Shown: positions 7,029-15,980, counted from the first letter of the stretch. The stretch: 42,760 nucleotides of DNA from Gudongella sp034006985 (GCA_034006985.1 JAVERT010000021.1:1-42760), one strand, 5' to 3'. A program made the numbers and translations. Notes: generated by a model from the letters alone, not told the origin.

Positions 7029-9438
7029 AGAATTCTCTACTAATCAATTTGCAGGTTTAAAAAACCAGTCCTTTAAGTTTGATAATAATTTGAATATAGT
7101 TCTTGGTCCGAATGAAGCAGGGAAAAGTACTATGGTAAATGGAATTGTAGCAACCCTTTTTAATAGAATAAAACTTGGTGATAAGCTAAAGGAAGATTTG
7201 GAGTTTAAAGAAAGGTTTTTGCCATATCCAAATGGTGACAATGCTCATGGAAGAGTCGTTCTCGACTTTGAAGAAGAAGAATATATTCTAGAAAAGGAAT
7301 GGGGCAGTGTACCTTCGATTAAGCTTATATGTCCAGATAGATCTACATTAAGGGATGAAAGCTCAATAGGCGAAAATCTTAGCAAATTGCTCAGATATGG
7401 AGAGGGTTCCTACAAAAGAATAATATTCTCACGACAGGAAGATTTAAAAGAAGCCTTAAGCCTAATGACATCAGATGATAGTACTGTATACGAAATTGGA
7501 GATTTACTTAGAAAATCAGTGATGGAGTTAGATGGAGTGTCACTTGATGAATTAGAAAAAAAGATAGATGAAGATATTGAATTAATGTTTAAAAGATGGG
7601 ATATTGATAAGGAATATCCTGAAAACAATAGAGGCGTAAATAATCCATACACTAAAGGAATAGGAACAATTCTTGCTAGCTTCTATGAAAAAGAAAAACT
7701 AGATAAAATAAAAAGAGAAACTCAGCTGAAAGAGAAAGAGCTTGAAGATGCATATGAAAGCCTAAAGAAAATAGAGGAGAAGCTTGAAGAATTAAAGATA
7801 AGAAAAAAGGAGTTAGAAATAATAGAACCTGATTTAAGAAAAAGAAGCAAACTTGAACCTAAGTTTTTTGAATTAGAAAAAGAAAGTAAAAGCCTTAAGA
7901 AAACCTATGAAGACTGGCCATTGCTGGAACAAAGCCTTGAAGAGGTTAGAAAAAAGCTCTTGTCTATTGACAAGGAATTAAAAATTCTTGATGAAGAAAA
8001 AGAACTAGCTGCTAATTCTGAATTAAAGAAAGATATTGAGAATAAAATTGAAAAAGCTAGCATGACTAAAGAGACTATAAAAGCGGCTAAGGAAGAACTA
8101 AAGGAAATGCCTGAAATTTCGGAGGAAGATCTATCTCACTTAGAAAAAATCAACCTGGAAGCAGAGAAGTTACAAGCGACAATAAATGCAGGGTCAATTT
8201 CAGGAAAGCTTATAAGACTACCTGATGGAATGGAGATATTTGTAGATAAAGGAAATGAAGGGTCTCAAGAATTATCTGAAGGAGAAGATTTTTTTTCAGA
8301 AGGACTTATTACAATTAAAAGTAATTTAGGCCTTGAGCTAAGGCTTGCATCTGGAAAACAAAACATAGATGAAATAACGCAAATATTAGAAAAGTACTTG
8401 GAGGATATAAATAAAAAATTAGCTCTATATGGAGTGGATTCTATAGAAGAAACTAAGCACCTATATAAAAGGCTAACTAAGCTTAATAATGATATTTCAA
8501 CATCCTCAGCTCAGTTAGAAATTATACTTGGTGATGAGACTCTAGAAGATTTAAGAGCTAAACTTGAAAGTCTAGATAAAGTTGGATACATTAGAAATAT
8601 TCAAGAAATCAAAGATGATATAAATAACAAAACGGAGGAATTGCTGACAAGAAGAGTTGAAGAGAGTAATATTGAAAAAGGGTTAAAGGTATTAATTGAA
8701 GAATATACTACCAAGGATGTTTTATTTGATAAGATAATTGATTCAAAAGTGGAATTAAAAGAGATTACTAAAGAATTAAGTAGCCTTAAAGAAATACCAT
8801 TGGAATTTGACTCCATAGAGAGTTATTTTGAGAAACTTGACGAAAGCAGATCCAAGTTTGAGGAATACAACGAAGATTATCACAAGAAAAAAGATGTTTA
8901 TTTAGAGATTGAAAATGATATGCCCGATACATCATATGAGGAGTTAGAGAAAGATTACCAATATAGTAATGAGCAGTTTGAACGATTATTGAGTAGAGGG
9001 AAAAAGCTACTGAAACTAAGAGATACCTTTAATTCAGTAAAGGAGAGAATGGACCAAGACACAAACAAACCATTACTAGATTCAATGTCTAAGTATCTTA
9101 GTATTCTTACAGGCGGAAATTATAAAATTTACAATTTGGATGATTCCCTAAATATGAGATTAATAAACAGTAAAGAATCAGAGATTCCTTTGAATCTCTT
9201 ATCAACAGGTACTAAAGATTCTGTGAGCCTTGCAGTAAGACTTTCACTGGCAGAGACACTACAGGAAGAAGAGACAGGATTACTTGTATTAGATGACTGC
9301 CTAGTGGACATGGATCCAGAAAGAAAGAAACTGGCTATAGATATGATAAAAGAATTTTCACAAAAACATCAGGTGATATTCACAACCTGCAATCCAGTAA
9401 CAGCGGAAGAATTGGGTGGTAATGTAATTTTATTGTAA
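7018..9438 (+). CDS. SbcC/YhaN-like coiled-coil AAA ATPase
   Basis: An 806-residue ABC/Rad50-type ATPase. Walker A is GPNEAGKST (residues 30-38), the Q-loop lies in IIFSRQED (~135-142), coiled coils span about 220-390 and 450-700, an ABC-signature-like LSTGTKDSVSLAVRLSLAE starts at 728 and Walker B is LLVLDDCLVDMD (~759-770). It is shorter than Rad50/SbcC (about 1000 residues or more) and has no CxxC zinc hook at the apex of the coil. Instead residues about 391-450 are rich in beta-forming segments. It overlaps the phosphoesterase gene by 11 nt. The expected role is ATP-driven processing of DNA ends or hairpins. Confidence 0.85.
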   Translation: MIIKEFSTNQFAGLKNQSFKFDNNLNIVLGPNEAGKSTMVNGIVATLFNRIKLGDKLKEDLEFKERFLPYPNGDNAHGRVVLDFEEEEYILEKEWGSVPSIKLICPDRSTLRDESSIGENLSKLLRYGEGSYKRIIFSRQEDLKEALSLMTSDDSTVYEIGDLLRKSVMELDGVSLDELEKKIDEDIELMFKRWDIDKEYPENNRGVNNPYTKGIGTILASFYEKEKLDKIKRETQLKEKELEDAYESLKKIEEKLEELKIRKKELEIIEPDLRKRSKLEPKFFELEKESKSLKKTYEDWPLLEQSLEEVRKKLLSIDKELKILDEEKELAANSELKKDIENKIEKASMTKETIKAAKEELKEMPEISEEDLSHLEKINLEAEKLQATINAGSISGKLIRLPDGMEIFVDKGNEGSQELSEGEDFFSEGLITIKSNLGLELRLASGKQNIDEITQILEKYLEDINKKLALYGVDSIEETKHLYKRLTKLNNDISTSSAQLEIILGDETLEDLRAKLESLDKVGYIRNIQEIKDDINNKTEELLTRRVEESNIEKGLKVLIEEYTTKDVLFDKIIDSKVELKEITKELSSLKEIPLEFDSIESYFEKLDESRSKFEEYNEDYHKKKDVYLEIENDMPDTSYEELEKDYQYSNEQFERLLSRGKKLLKLRDTFNSVKERMDQDTNKPLLDSMSKYLSILTGGNYKIYNLDDSLNMRLINSKESEIPLNLLSTGTKDSVSLAVRLSLAETLQEEETGLLVLDDCLVDMDPERKKLAIDMIKEFSQKHQVIFTTCNPVTAEELGGNVILL

Positions 9439-9457
9439 AAAATTATTGTGAAAATTG

Positions 9458-9486
9458 TTGACAAAGAGGTTTTTGCGTACTATAAT
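9458..9486 (+). promoter_or_regulatory. Consensus SigA promoter of the met transport operon
   Basis: TTGACA (9458-9463) and TATAAT (9481-9486) match consensus exactly with a 17-bp spacer. It starts 19 nt after the ATPase stop and drives the T-box leader and metNIQ. Confidence 0.85.
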
Positions 9487-9494
9487 TTCATCTA

Positions 9495-9798
9495 ATGAAG
9501 TAAATAAATATTTATAAAAGACGTTGAAAAGAAGAGTAAGTCTGCGAATGTTTTTACAGAGAGTCCCACCAGGTGAAAAGGGATAAAAAATAGCAAGCTG
9601 AATATGGTCTTGGAGTCTAATTGTTGAAGATTTTAAATAATTACGTGTGCACACGTTATAGTGTTAGAGTATTTAGAGGTTTATACCTTGCGTACTTGAT
9701 GAGTTATTCTTCGTGAGAAGAATATAAATTTAGGGTGGTAACACGGAGCTTTAGCTTTCGTCCCTTTGCATATGCAAAGGGATGAGAGCTTTTTTTTA
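9495..9798 (+). promoter_or_regulatory. T-box riboswitch leader upstream of metNIQ
   Basis: A ~300-nt untranslated leader. The T-box core AGGGTGGTAACACGG is at 9732-9746 and is followed by TTTCGTCCC. Stem I features include AGAGAG near 9560, GGTGAAAA and a specifier region CTGAATATGGTC around 9600. The terminator is built on a 20-bp palindrome, CCCTTTGCAT/ATGCAAAGGG at 9762-9781, and ends in a T-run from 9790. The bulge TGGT would pair with an ACCA tRNA end, meaning discriminator A73. The specifier reads as ATG (Met) or, one base earlier, TAT (Tyr). The downstream methionine importer favours ATG. Uncharged tRNA would stabilise the antiterminator and switch transport on. Confidence 0.85.
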
Positions 9799-9826
9799 TT
9801 TAAAAATTGAGTAATGGAGGAATAAT

Positions 9827-10831
9827 ATGATTAAGTTAGATAGTGTAACAAAGGAATTCTATACAACTGCTTCTCAAATTATAGCAGTAGATAAGGTATC
9901 TCTAAATATTCAAAAAGCTGAAATCTATGGAATTATAGGCTTAAGTGGAGCTGGTAAATCAACCCTTATAAGATGTCTAAACAGACTAGAAGAACCCAGC
10001 TCTGGAAAGATTGTTATAGACAATGTAGATATAACATCTCTAGGTAAAGAAGATTTAAGAAATCAAAGGAAAGAAATTGGAATGATATTTCAACATTTCA
10101 ACATCTTAGCACAAAAAACAGTATATGAAAATATTGCCTTCCCCCTCTACCTAGAAAAGTGGAGCAAAAAAGACATAGAATATCGAATAGAAGAACTTTT
10201 AACATTTGTAGAACTAGAAGACAAAAGAGATAGCTATCCCAGTCAACTAAGCGGAGGACAAAAACAAAGAGTTGCCATAGCTAGAGCGATTGCAAACAAT
10301 CCAAAAGTCTTATTAAGCGATGAGGGAACTTCAGCACTAGATCCTCATACTACAAAATCTATATTAAAATTATTAAAGAAAATACGAGATGAGTTTGGAT
10401 TGACAATAGTTATGATAACCCATCAAATGGAAGTGGTTAAACAAGTTTGTGACAAAGTAGCAATAATGGAAGATGGCAAAGTAATAGAAGAAAATACAGT
10501 GGAAAATTTATTTAAGAGTCCTAAAACAAAAATAGCTAAAGCCTTTATTTCATCTATAAATCCTAGCATAGATGAAGAAATACTAAATCCAAAAGACTTT
10601 AAAGGAAAGTTAATACGCTTAGCATTTATGGGAGAATCTTCAAAAAAACCTATAGTGTCCAGACTTATAAAAACCTTTGACATAGATGTAAATATATTAT
10701 CGGGTTCTATAGATACCTTGCAAGCAACAAATGTTGGGCATCTCATATTAGAATTAATAGGTGGAGAAAGAGAAGTAGTAAAAGTATTAAATTATTTAGA
10801 AAATGAAAATGTAAATGTGGAGGTGATATAA
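9827..10831 (+). CDS. metN: Methionine ABC transporter, ATP-binding protein MetN
   Basis: A 334-residue ATPase. Walker A is GLSGAGKST (~42-50), the Q-loop lies in MIFQHFNIL, the signature is LSGGQKQRVAIARAIA, Walker B is VLLSDEGTSALDP and the H-loop lies in VMITHQM. In Walker B the usual Asp-Glu appears as S-D-E-G, as in other MetN proteins. Residues about 255-334 form the C-terminal NIL/ACT-like domain typical of MetN, which binds methionine and inhibits transport from the cytoplasmic side. ATG 9827 follows TGGAGGAATAAT, and the stop overlaps the metI start by one base. It powers import of methionine and its derivatives. Confidence 0.92.
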   Translation: MIKLDSVTKEFYTTASQIIAVDKVSLNIQKAEIYGIIGLSGAGKSTLIRCLNRLEEPSSGKIVIDNVDITSLGKEDLRNQRKEIGMIFQHFNILAQKTVYENIAFPLYLEKWSKKDIEYRIEELLTFVELEDKRDSYPSQLSGGQKQRVAIARAIANNPKVLLSDEGTSALDPHTTKSILKLLKKIRDEFGLTIVMITHQMEVVKQVCDKVAIMEDGKVIEENTVENLFKSPKTKIAKAFISSINPSIDEEILNPKDFKGKLIRLAFMGESSKKPIVSRLIKTFDIDVNILSGSIDTLQATNVGHLILELIGGEREVVKVLNYLENENVNVEVI

Positions 10832-11472
10832 TGGCAGATTTAATTTTAACCCCAACCCTAGAAACTATATACATGGTTATTGCAGCTACTATTTTTTCCT
10901 TAACAATAGGATTTCCTCTTGGGATACTCTTAGTAGTAACAGAAAAAGGCAGTATCTGGGAAAAACCCTTTTTTAATAAGGTATTAAGTGGAATTATAAA
11001 TGTATTGAGATCAATTCCCTTTATTATTCTAATGATTTTGGTTTTTCCCTTAGCTAAGATAATAGTAGGAAAATCTATAGGTACAACAGCTACCATAGTT
11101 CCACTTTCTATAGCTGCAGCTCCATTTGTAGCTAGGATTATGGAGTCTAGCATCAGAGAAATAGATAAGGGAGTAATTGAATCAAGCCTTGCAATGGGGG
11201 CTAGCGTATGGCAGATCATTAGAAGGGTATTAATACCAGAATCACTACCCTCTATAATATCTGGAATAACTCTAACTATAATAAATTTGATAGGCTATTC
11301 TGCCATGGCAGGAGCTATAGGTGGTGGTGGACTAGGAAACTTAGCTATCAGATTTGGCCTATATAAGTTTGATACAAAAGTTATGCTAGTATCCCTAGCA
11401 ATTATAATAATTTTGGTTCAAGGAGTTCAGTTTATAGGAACTAGATTAACAATAATACTAGATAAAAGATAA
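10831..11472 (+). CDS. metI: Methionine ABC transporter permease MetI
   Basis: A 213-residue inner-membrane permease of normal MetI length, with about five hydrophobic segments. The coupling-loop (EAA) motif is ESSLAMGASVWQIIRRVLIP, with the conserved G at the usual distance, followed by PSIISGITLTIINLIGYSAM and the conserved GAIGGGGLG. It forms the channel with MetN and receives substrate from MetQ. The start overlaps the metN stop by one base with GGAGGTGATAT before it, indicating tight translational coupling. Confidence 0.92.
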   Translation: MADLILTPTLETIYMVIAATIFSLTIGFPLGILLVVTEKGSIWEKPFFNKVLSGIINVLRSIPFIILMILVFPLAKIIVGKSIGTTATIVPLSIAAAPFVARIMESSIREIDKGVIESSLAMGASVWQIIRRVLIPESLPSIISGITLTIINLIGYSAMAGAIGGGGLGNLAIRFGLYKFDTKVMLVSLAIIIILVQGVQFIGTRLTIILDKR

Positions 11473-11500
11473 ATAACTAAAAAAATGGAGGAATAAAAAA

Positions 11501-12313
11501 ATGAAAAAAATATTATCAATAGCATTAGTAGTGGTATTATCCTTGTCTTTACTTACAGGATGCGGAGGGACATCAGATGTAAATGGTGATGCATCATCAA
11601 TTATAATAGGTGTATCTTCAGAACCCCACGCAAGCCTAGTAGAACTAGTAGTTGAAGAATTAAAAGAAGAAGGAGTTGAAGTGCAAATAGTAGAATTTAC
11701 TGACTATGTAACACCAAACACATCCTTAGATGATGGCGATATAGATGCAAACTTCTTTCAACACAAGCCCTATTTAGAAGATTTTGTAGAAAATCAAGGA
11801 ATGAAATTAAAGTCTTTAGGGGGAGTGCATATAGAACCAATGGCTCTATACTCAACTAGCATAGCTTCAATAGAAGATTTAAAAGATGGAGCAGAAATAT
11901 CTATACCAAATGACAATGTAAATGGAGGAAGAGCCCTATTGCTCTTAGAAGCCAATGGTCTTATTAAATTAAGTGCAGATGCAGGCCTAAATGCAACAGA
12001 AAAGGATATAATAGAAAATCCTAAAAACTTAAAAATTAATCCACTTGAAGCAGCCTTTTTACCTAGAACTCTTGATGAAGTGGATGCAGCAATTATAAAT
12101 GGTAATTACGCCTTGGAAGCGGGTCTAAACCCAGTAAATGATGGCCTAATTATAGAAGATGCAGATTCTCCTTATGTGAATGTTGTAGTTGTAAGAGATG
12201 GTGAGGAAGATGAAGAAAAATTTACAAAACTTTTAAGTGCTCTTCAATCTGATAAAGTAAAAACTTATATAGAAGATAATTACAATGGTGGGGTTGTTGC
12301 GGCGTTTAACTAG
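11501..12313 (+). CDS. metQ: Methionine-binding lipoprotein MetQ
   Basis: A 270-residue substrate-binding lipoprotein of the NlpA/MetQ family. The signal sequence ends in the lipobox LLTGC (Cys ~21). The mature part shows the family pattern: IIIGVSSEPHASLVE, FTDYVTPNTSLDDGDIDANFFQHKPYLEDF, HIEPMALYS and a late INGNYALEAGL. ATG 11501 follows ATGGAGGAATAAAAAA, 28 nt after metI. It captures methionine outside the membrane. A terminator at 12351-12383 ends the operon. Confidence 0.92.
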   Translation: MKKILSIALVVVLSLSLLTGCGGTSDVNGDASSIIIGVSSEPHASLVELVVEELKEEGVEVQIVEFTDYVTPNTSLDDGDIDANFFQHKPYLEDFVENQGMKLKSLGGVHIEPMALYSTSIASIEDLKDGAEISIPNDNVNGGRALLLLEANGLIKLSADAGLNATEKDIIENPKNLKINPLEAAFLPRTLDEVDAAIINGNYALEAGLNPVNDGLIIEDADSPYVNVVVVRDGEEDEEKFTKLLSALQSDKVKTYIEDNYNGGVVAAFN

Positions 12314-12350
12314 ATTATTTATATAAGAGCCTATGCTAATAATTATAAGA

Positions 12351-12383
12351 AACGCCAACATCTAATAGGGGTTGGCGTTTTTT
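12351..12383 (+). terminator. Intrinsic terminator of metNIQ
   Basis: The perfect 9-bp arms AACGCCAAC (12351-12359) and GTTGGCGTT (12371-12379) are followed by a run of six T ending at 12383. The following 220 bases to 12604 hold no gene that I can support. They do contain a TATAAT at 12546-12551 that probably belongs to the HD-domain gene. Confidence 0.85.
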
Positions 12384-12604
12384 ATAATTATACTTTCTAC
12401 TAATCTTTAACTTTCTATTATTTTTAACTATAGGTACGCGAACATATTTTGTATACAACATATACCTTTTATCCCTTTAAAACAACATAGCAAACTAAGA
12501 TAATCTAAGTGAAATAAACATTCTGTATAGATAATAGTAATAGGATATAATAGAAATATAGAGGCCAATACACAGTATAAATATATAAATACTGGAGGAA
12601 TAAA

Positions 12605-13230
12605 ATGATAAACAAAGAACTAATAAATATATAGAAGAGGAAATAATTCCACGTTATAAAAATAATGATAAAGCTCATAATGAAAACCATGTTAGATTCG
12701 TTATAAAAAACAGTATGCTAATTGCAGAAAACTATGATGTAGATAAAAACATCGTTTATACAGCTGCTGCCTATCATGATCTGGGCTTAGCAGTTGAAAG
12801 AGAGAGGCATGAAATTTTCTCCAAAGAGATTATGCTAAAAGATAAGAAACTAGATGAATTTTTTAACAAGGAAGAAAAAGAAATAATAGCAGATGCTATA
12901 CTTGCCCATCGTGCTTCTGCTAAAGTTGAGCCAAAAACAATATACGGTAAAATAGTTGCTGATGCTGATAGAGATTTAGTGCCTATTCATATAATTGAAA
13001 GAACAGTATTGTTTGGCTTGGATAAATATCCACAACTTGATAAAGAGGAACACTTTATAAGAGCTAAAGAGCATATTGAGACTAAATATGGAAAAGTAAG
13101 CTACATGAATCTATGGTTAGACTTAAAGGTCAACAATGAAAGATTAGAAAAGCTTAGAAATATAATATATGATGAAAATAGGTTTAGAAGAATATTTGAT
13201 TACTGTTTTGAAAAACATATAAAAAAATAA
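12605..13230 (+). pseudogene. HD-domain phosphohydrolase gene with a 5' frameshift
   Basis: ATG 12605 follows TGGAGGAATAAA, but the frame stops at TAG 12632 after nine codons. The next frame continues without interruption as IEEEIIPRYKNNDKAHNENH to the end at 13230. One base missing near the A-run at 12625-12627 restores a single ~207-residue protein. HD motifs are split: the first metal-binding His (HNENHV) lies in the upstream part, whereas YHDLGL and VADADRD lie in the intact part. Translation from ATG 12715 would lack the first His. The family hydrolyses phosphate esters, often nucleotides, but the substrate here is unknown. It may be a true mutation or a sequencing indel. Confidence 0.7.
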
Positions 13231-13236
13231 AAAAAT

Positions 13237-13360
13237 AGAATCCTAATTTCAAACTAATAGTTTGAGAGTAGAGTTTTTGAGTAACCCAGTACTAATAATA
13301 GATAATGCAGTGGAAGTACGATATAATAAATATGTCTGAATAAATAGATAATTTAATATT
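13237..13360 (+). promoter_or_regulatory. Terminator plus promoter module, copy B
   Basis: A weak terminator-like hairpin, AATCCTAATTTCAAAC with GTTTGAGAGTAGAG and TTTTT (about 13240-13277), is followed by an AT-rich promoter region with TATAAT at 13323-13328 and CTGAATAAATAGATAATT. The hairpin resembles those at 15981 and 22900, and the promoter part closely matches 23022-23056. It separates the HD gene from the defence island. Confidence 0.5.
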
Positions 13361-13481
13361 TATTTTGATGCTTATGAATAAATACAATAGAGTTAATTAA
13401 AAAGTTTATGTAATATAAGTTACCTTTAGTAGGCTATGTTTGTATAGTGGTATTCTGTTTACAAGAATAGGAGGAAAAAGC

Positions 13482-14489
13482 ATGGGTGATTTAACACAAT
13501 CTTTAATTTCAAGAAAAAATGTTCTAAATAATGACTATGCAGTTTTTGAAATTCAGGAGCAGTTAAAAGTAGAAGGAATTCTATATGATGATGAGGTGAT
13601 TTTCACAAAGCAGCAGATAGCTAGTTATTTTGAAGTGGATACAAGAACAATTGAGCGCTATATGGATAGTAATCAAGAAGAACTTAAAGAAAATGGGTAT
13701 AGAGTTCTGCGTGGAGAAGCATTGAAATCACTAAAAAAACAGTCTAAAATGCTATATGGTACCGACATTAATGTCGGTACCACTATATTAGGAATTTTTT
13801 CATTTAAGGCATTTTTAAATATGGCAATGATTATATCTGAAAGTGAAAAAGCCAAAGAGATTAGAAGTGCAATTTTAAATATAGTTATAGATGTTATTAA
13901 TAAAAAAGCTGGTGGAAGCACTAAGTATATAAATCAAAGAGACGAAGATTTTTTAAATTCATGGTTTAGTGAGGAAAATTATAGAAAAGAATTTACGGAT
14001 GCTTTAAACTCTTATGTAGACATGGGGAATGTAAAGTATGCTATATACACAAATAGGATATATAAGGATATATTTAAAGAACATGCTCATGAATATAAGC
14101 ACATTTTAAGGCTGAGTAACAATGATAGAATAAGAGATACAATGTATTCTGAGGTATTGGATTTAATAGCATCATATGAGGTTGGACTTGCTTATGAATT
14201 GAAAATAGGATTTGAACTAAAAGGTAGCAAACTTAAAAGTAGAGAAGTAGATGTAATCTTTAAAAAATTTCATGACCACCCAAGTAGAAAACCATTATTA
14301 GATAAAGCAAGAAATAAAATGGCAAGTAGAGATTTAGTCTTTAGAGATGCATTACACTTACAATTAGAAAATTATATAACACCTTTAGAGAAAGTTGAAT
14401 ATGAGAGATTTCTAGGTGAAAAGAGTAAAGAACTTCAAGACAGGCTAAAAGAAGCTGAAGATGTATTTAAGAGACTAAAGGAGTATTAG
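13482..14489 (+). CDS. RhuM-family protein of the type I R-M island
   Basis: A 335-residue protein. ATG 13482 follows ATAGGAGGAAAAAGC; an in-frame ATG at 13440 has no ribosome site. It fits the RhuM family (virulence RhuM, cytoplasmic). The N-terminal helix-turn-helix region IFTKQQIASYFEVDTRTIERY suggests DNA binding, then come DINVGTTILGIFSFKAFLNMAM and a helical C-terminus with a charged coil. RhuM proteins are often found inside type I restriction-modification loci or linked to Fic/Doc domains, and a Doc-like gene follows here after 1 nt. It may act as an antitoxin or regulator of that gene, which is inference. A 26-bp palindrome lies within its coding sequence at 13757. Confidence 0.75.
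   Translation: MGDLTQSLISRKNVLNNDYAVFEIQEQLKVEGILYDDEVIFTKQQIASYFEVDTRTIERYMDSNQEELKENGYRVLRGEALKSLKKQSKMLYGTDINVGTTILGIFSFKAFLNMAMIISESEKAKEIRSAILNIVIDVINKKAGGSTKYINQRDEDFLNSWFSEENYRKEFTDALNSYVDMGNVKYAIYTNRIYKDIFKEHAHEYKHILRLSNNDRIRDTMYSEVLDLIASYEVGLAYELKIGFELKGSKLKSREVDVIFKKFHDHPSRKPLLDKARNKMASRDLVFRDALHLQLENYITPLEKVEYERFLGEKSKELQDRLKEAEDVFKRLKEY
13757..13782. repeat. 26-bp perfect palindrome inside the RhuM-like gene
   Basis: TGGTACCGACATT at 13757-13769 is followed directly by its exact reverse complement at 13770-13782, with no spacer. It encodes the residues around GTDINVGTT. Two KpnI-type GGTACC hexamers lie near its ends. A perfect match this long is unlikely by chance in coding DNA. 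Confidence 0.9.
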
Positions 14490-14490
14490 T

Positions 14491-14916
14491 ATGATATATC
14501 TAGATTATGACATTCTGTATGATATATATTTAAATACTGTCGATGTTAGTGGGGGTGGAGCCAAGGGTGTTATAGACAAAGGAAAAGTAGAAGGTATATT
14601 AGAACAAGTTAAGAATGATATGTATTATCCAGAAATAGAAGACAAAGTAACATATTTATTCTTTTCTTTTAATAAATATCATTGTTTTCAAGATGGCAAT
14701 AAAAGAATTGCCTTATCGGCATGTGTTCAGTTTTTAAATTTTAATGGATATATTTATATGCTAAGTAGATTTATTAGGGAAATAGAAAATATAAGTATTC
14801 ATGTAGCTTCTGGAAAGATTGATAAAGAATTACTAATAGAGATAATAGCATCATTAATTTATGAAGATGAATACTCTGAAGAATTGAAATTGAAAATTAT
14901 TGATAATACAATGTAA
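14491..14916 (+). CDS. Doc-like Fic-domain protein (probable toxin)
   Basis: A 141-residue protein of Doc size. The core Fic/Doc motif HCFQDGNKRIA is at about 69-79 and holds the catalytic His, the acidic residue and the Gly-Asn-Lys-Arg anion loop. Doc proteins phosphorylate EF-Tu, and other Fic proteins AMPylate targets. The start ATG 14491 lies 1 nt after the RhuM-like stop, behind AAAGGAG, so the two genes are co-translated. No Phd-like antitoxin is adjacent, which makes the RhuM-like protein the best candidate for the controlling partner. That pairing is inferred. Confidence 0.8.
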   Translation: MIYLDYDILYDIYLNTVDVSGGGAKGVIDKGKVEGILEQVKNDMYYPEIEDKVTYLFFSFNKYHCFQDGNKRIALSACVQFLNFNGYIYMLSRFIREIENISIHVASGKIDKELLIEIIASLIYEDEYSEELKLKIIDNTM

Positions 14917-14982
14917 AAAGGATTGGAATATGGATATAAAAGATGTTAGCAGAAATTTTTTATATGGAAAGGTGCGGTAAGC

Positions 14983-15894
14983 ATGTCTAAAACACAGACA
15001 TATTCATATAATTTATTAAAGTCAAAAGAGATTATGGCCATTTTAGATGGAGATACGGAATATGGAAATATTGAGATAAACGATGGCAAGGACATTAGAA
15101 TTGCAATGCCTTACTTAAGTGGTCCAGATATTTGTAATATTTCCACACTATTTGGGATGCATGTTTCATATAATTGGGGAGGAGTAAATCTAAGCCGTTG
15201 GAATTATCTTGAAAATTTATTTATTTATTGCATGGAAAATGATAAAACTTCTGACTTGCTTGCTTATTTATTTTCTAAGGAACAATTTAGTAAGATGTTA
15301 TCTGGATACTCTGTTAATATTATTGAAGATTCTTACAAACACGTTACTCAAACAGTTATTAAGCAGATAAATGGTTTGTTATATTTTGGTGGAAATGAAT
15401 TAGTTATAATCGACAAGAAATTTGTTGTTAGAGAAATTGGAAGAAAAGTAGAAATTGAGGTACCAAAGATAAATTCTATAGATAGGGAATACATTAAAGA
15501 TATTTCTACCCGTGCAATGAATGATATTGAAAACGAGAATTATGATAGTGCTGTAACAAAATCAAGGACATTGTTAGAAGAGACATTTTGTTATGTAATA
15601 GAGAGAAAAAATGAAATCCCATCCAATGCTGGTGACATAGGGGCACTATACAAACAGGTGAAGGGTTTATATAATATGCATGGTGACAAAGACTTAGATA
15701 AACGAATTAACACACTATTATCCGGATTGGAAAAAATTATATCTTCAATCTCCGAAATGCGGAATAAAGATAGTGATGCACATGGTGTTGGAGCAAAACG
15801 TATTAGAATCGATGAACACCATGCAAGACTTATAGTAAATTCTTCAATGACAATGGCAGATTTTATTTTGGCAGTGGAAAACAAAAACTACTAA
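14983..15894 (+). CDS. Abortive-infection family protein with Abi_C domain
   Basis: A 303-residue protein. ATG 14983 follows GGAAAGGTGCGG. The N-terminal ~160 residues are not recognised. The C-terminal region from about 175 fits the Abi_C domain: NDIENENYDSAVTKSRTLLE, a helical stretch, LLSGLEKIISSISEMRNKDS, then DAHGVG and the final HHARLIVNSSMTMADFIL. The R-N-x(3)-DAHG pattern recalls the RxxxxH core of HEPN ribonucleases. Such proteins are phage-defence effectors found within type I R-M loci. A terminator follows at 15981, so it ends the RhuM-Doc-Abi unit. Confidence 0.8.
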   Translation: MSKTQTYSYNLLKSKEIMAILDGDTEYGNIEINDGKDIRIAMPYLSGPDICNISTLFGMHVSYNWGGVNLSRWNYLENLFIYCMENDKTSDLLAYLFSKEQFSKMLSGYSVNIIEDSYKHVTQTVIKQINGLLYFGGNELVIIDKKFVVREIGRKVEIEVPKINSIDREYIKDISTRAMNDIENENYDSAVTKSRTLLEETFCYVIERKNEIPSNAGDIGALYKQVKGLYNMHGDKDLDKRINTLLSGLEKIISSISEMRNKDSDAHGVGAKRIRIDEHHARLIVNSSMTMADFILAVENKNY

Positions 15895-15980
15895 AAGACC
15901 AGCTGCAATGAGTTGAAAGAGAACTTAATTTTGAAAACACTTTAAGAGGGACATCGTATGATTAAGAATATAAAGATAAA

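Noticed and set aside
14930..14980. 16-codon ORF between the Doc-like and Abi_C genes
   Set aside because: It has a weak ribosome site and no recognisable sequence. It most likely just overlaps the ribosome-binding region of the next gene.
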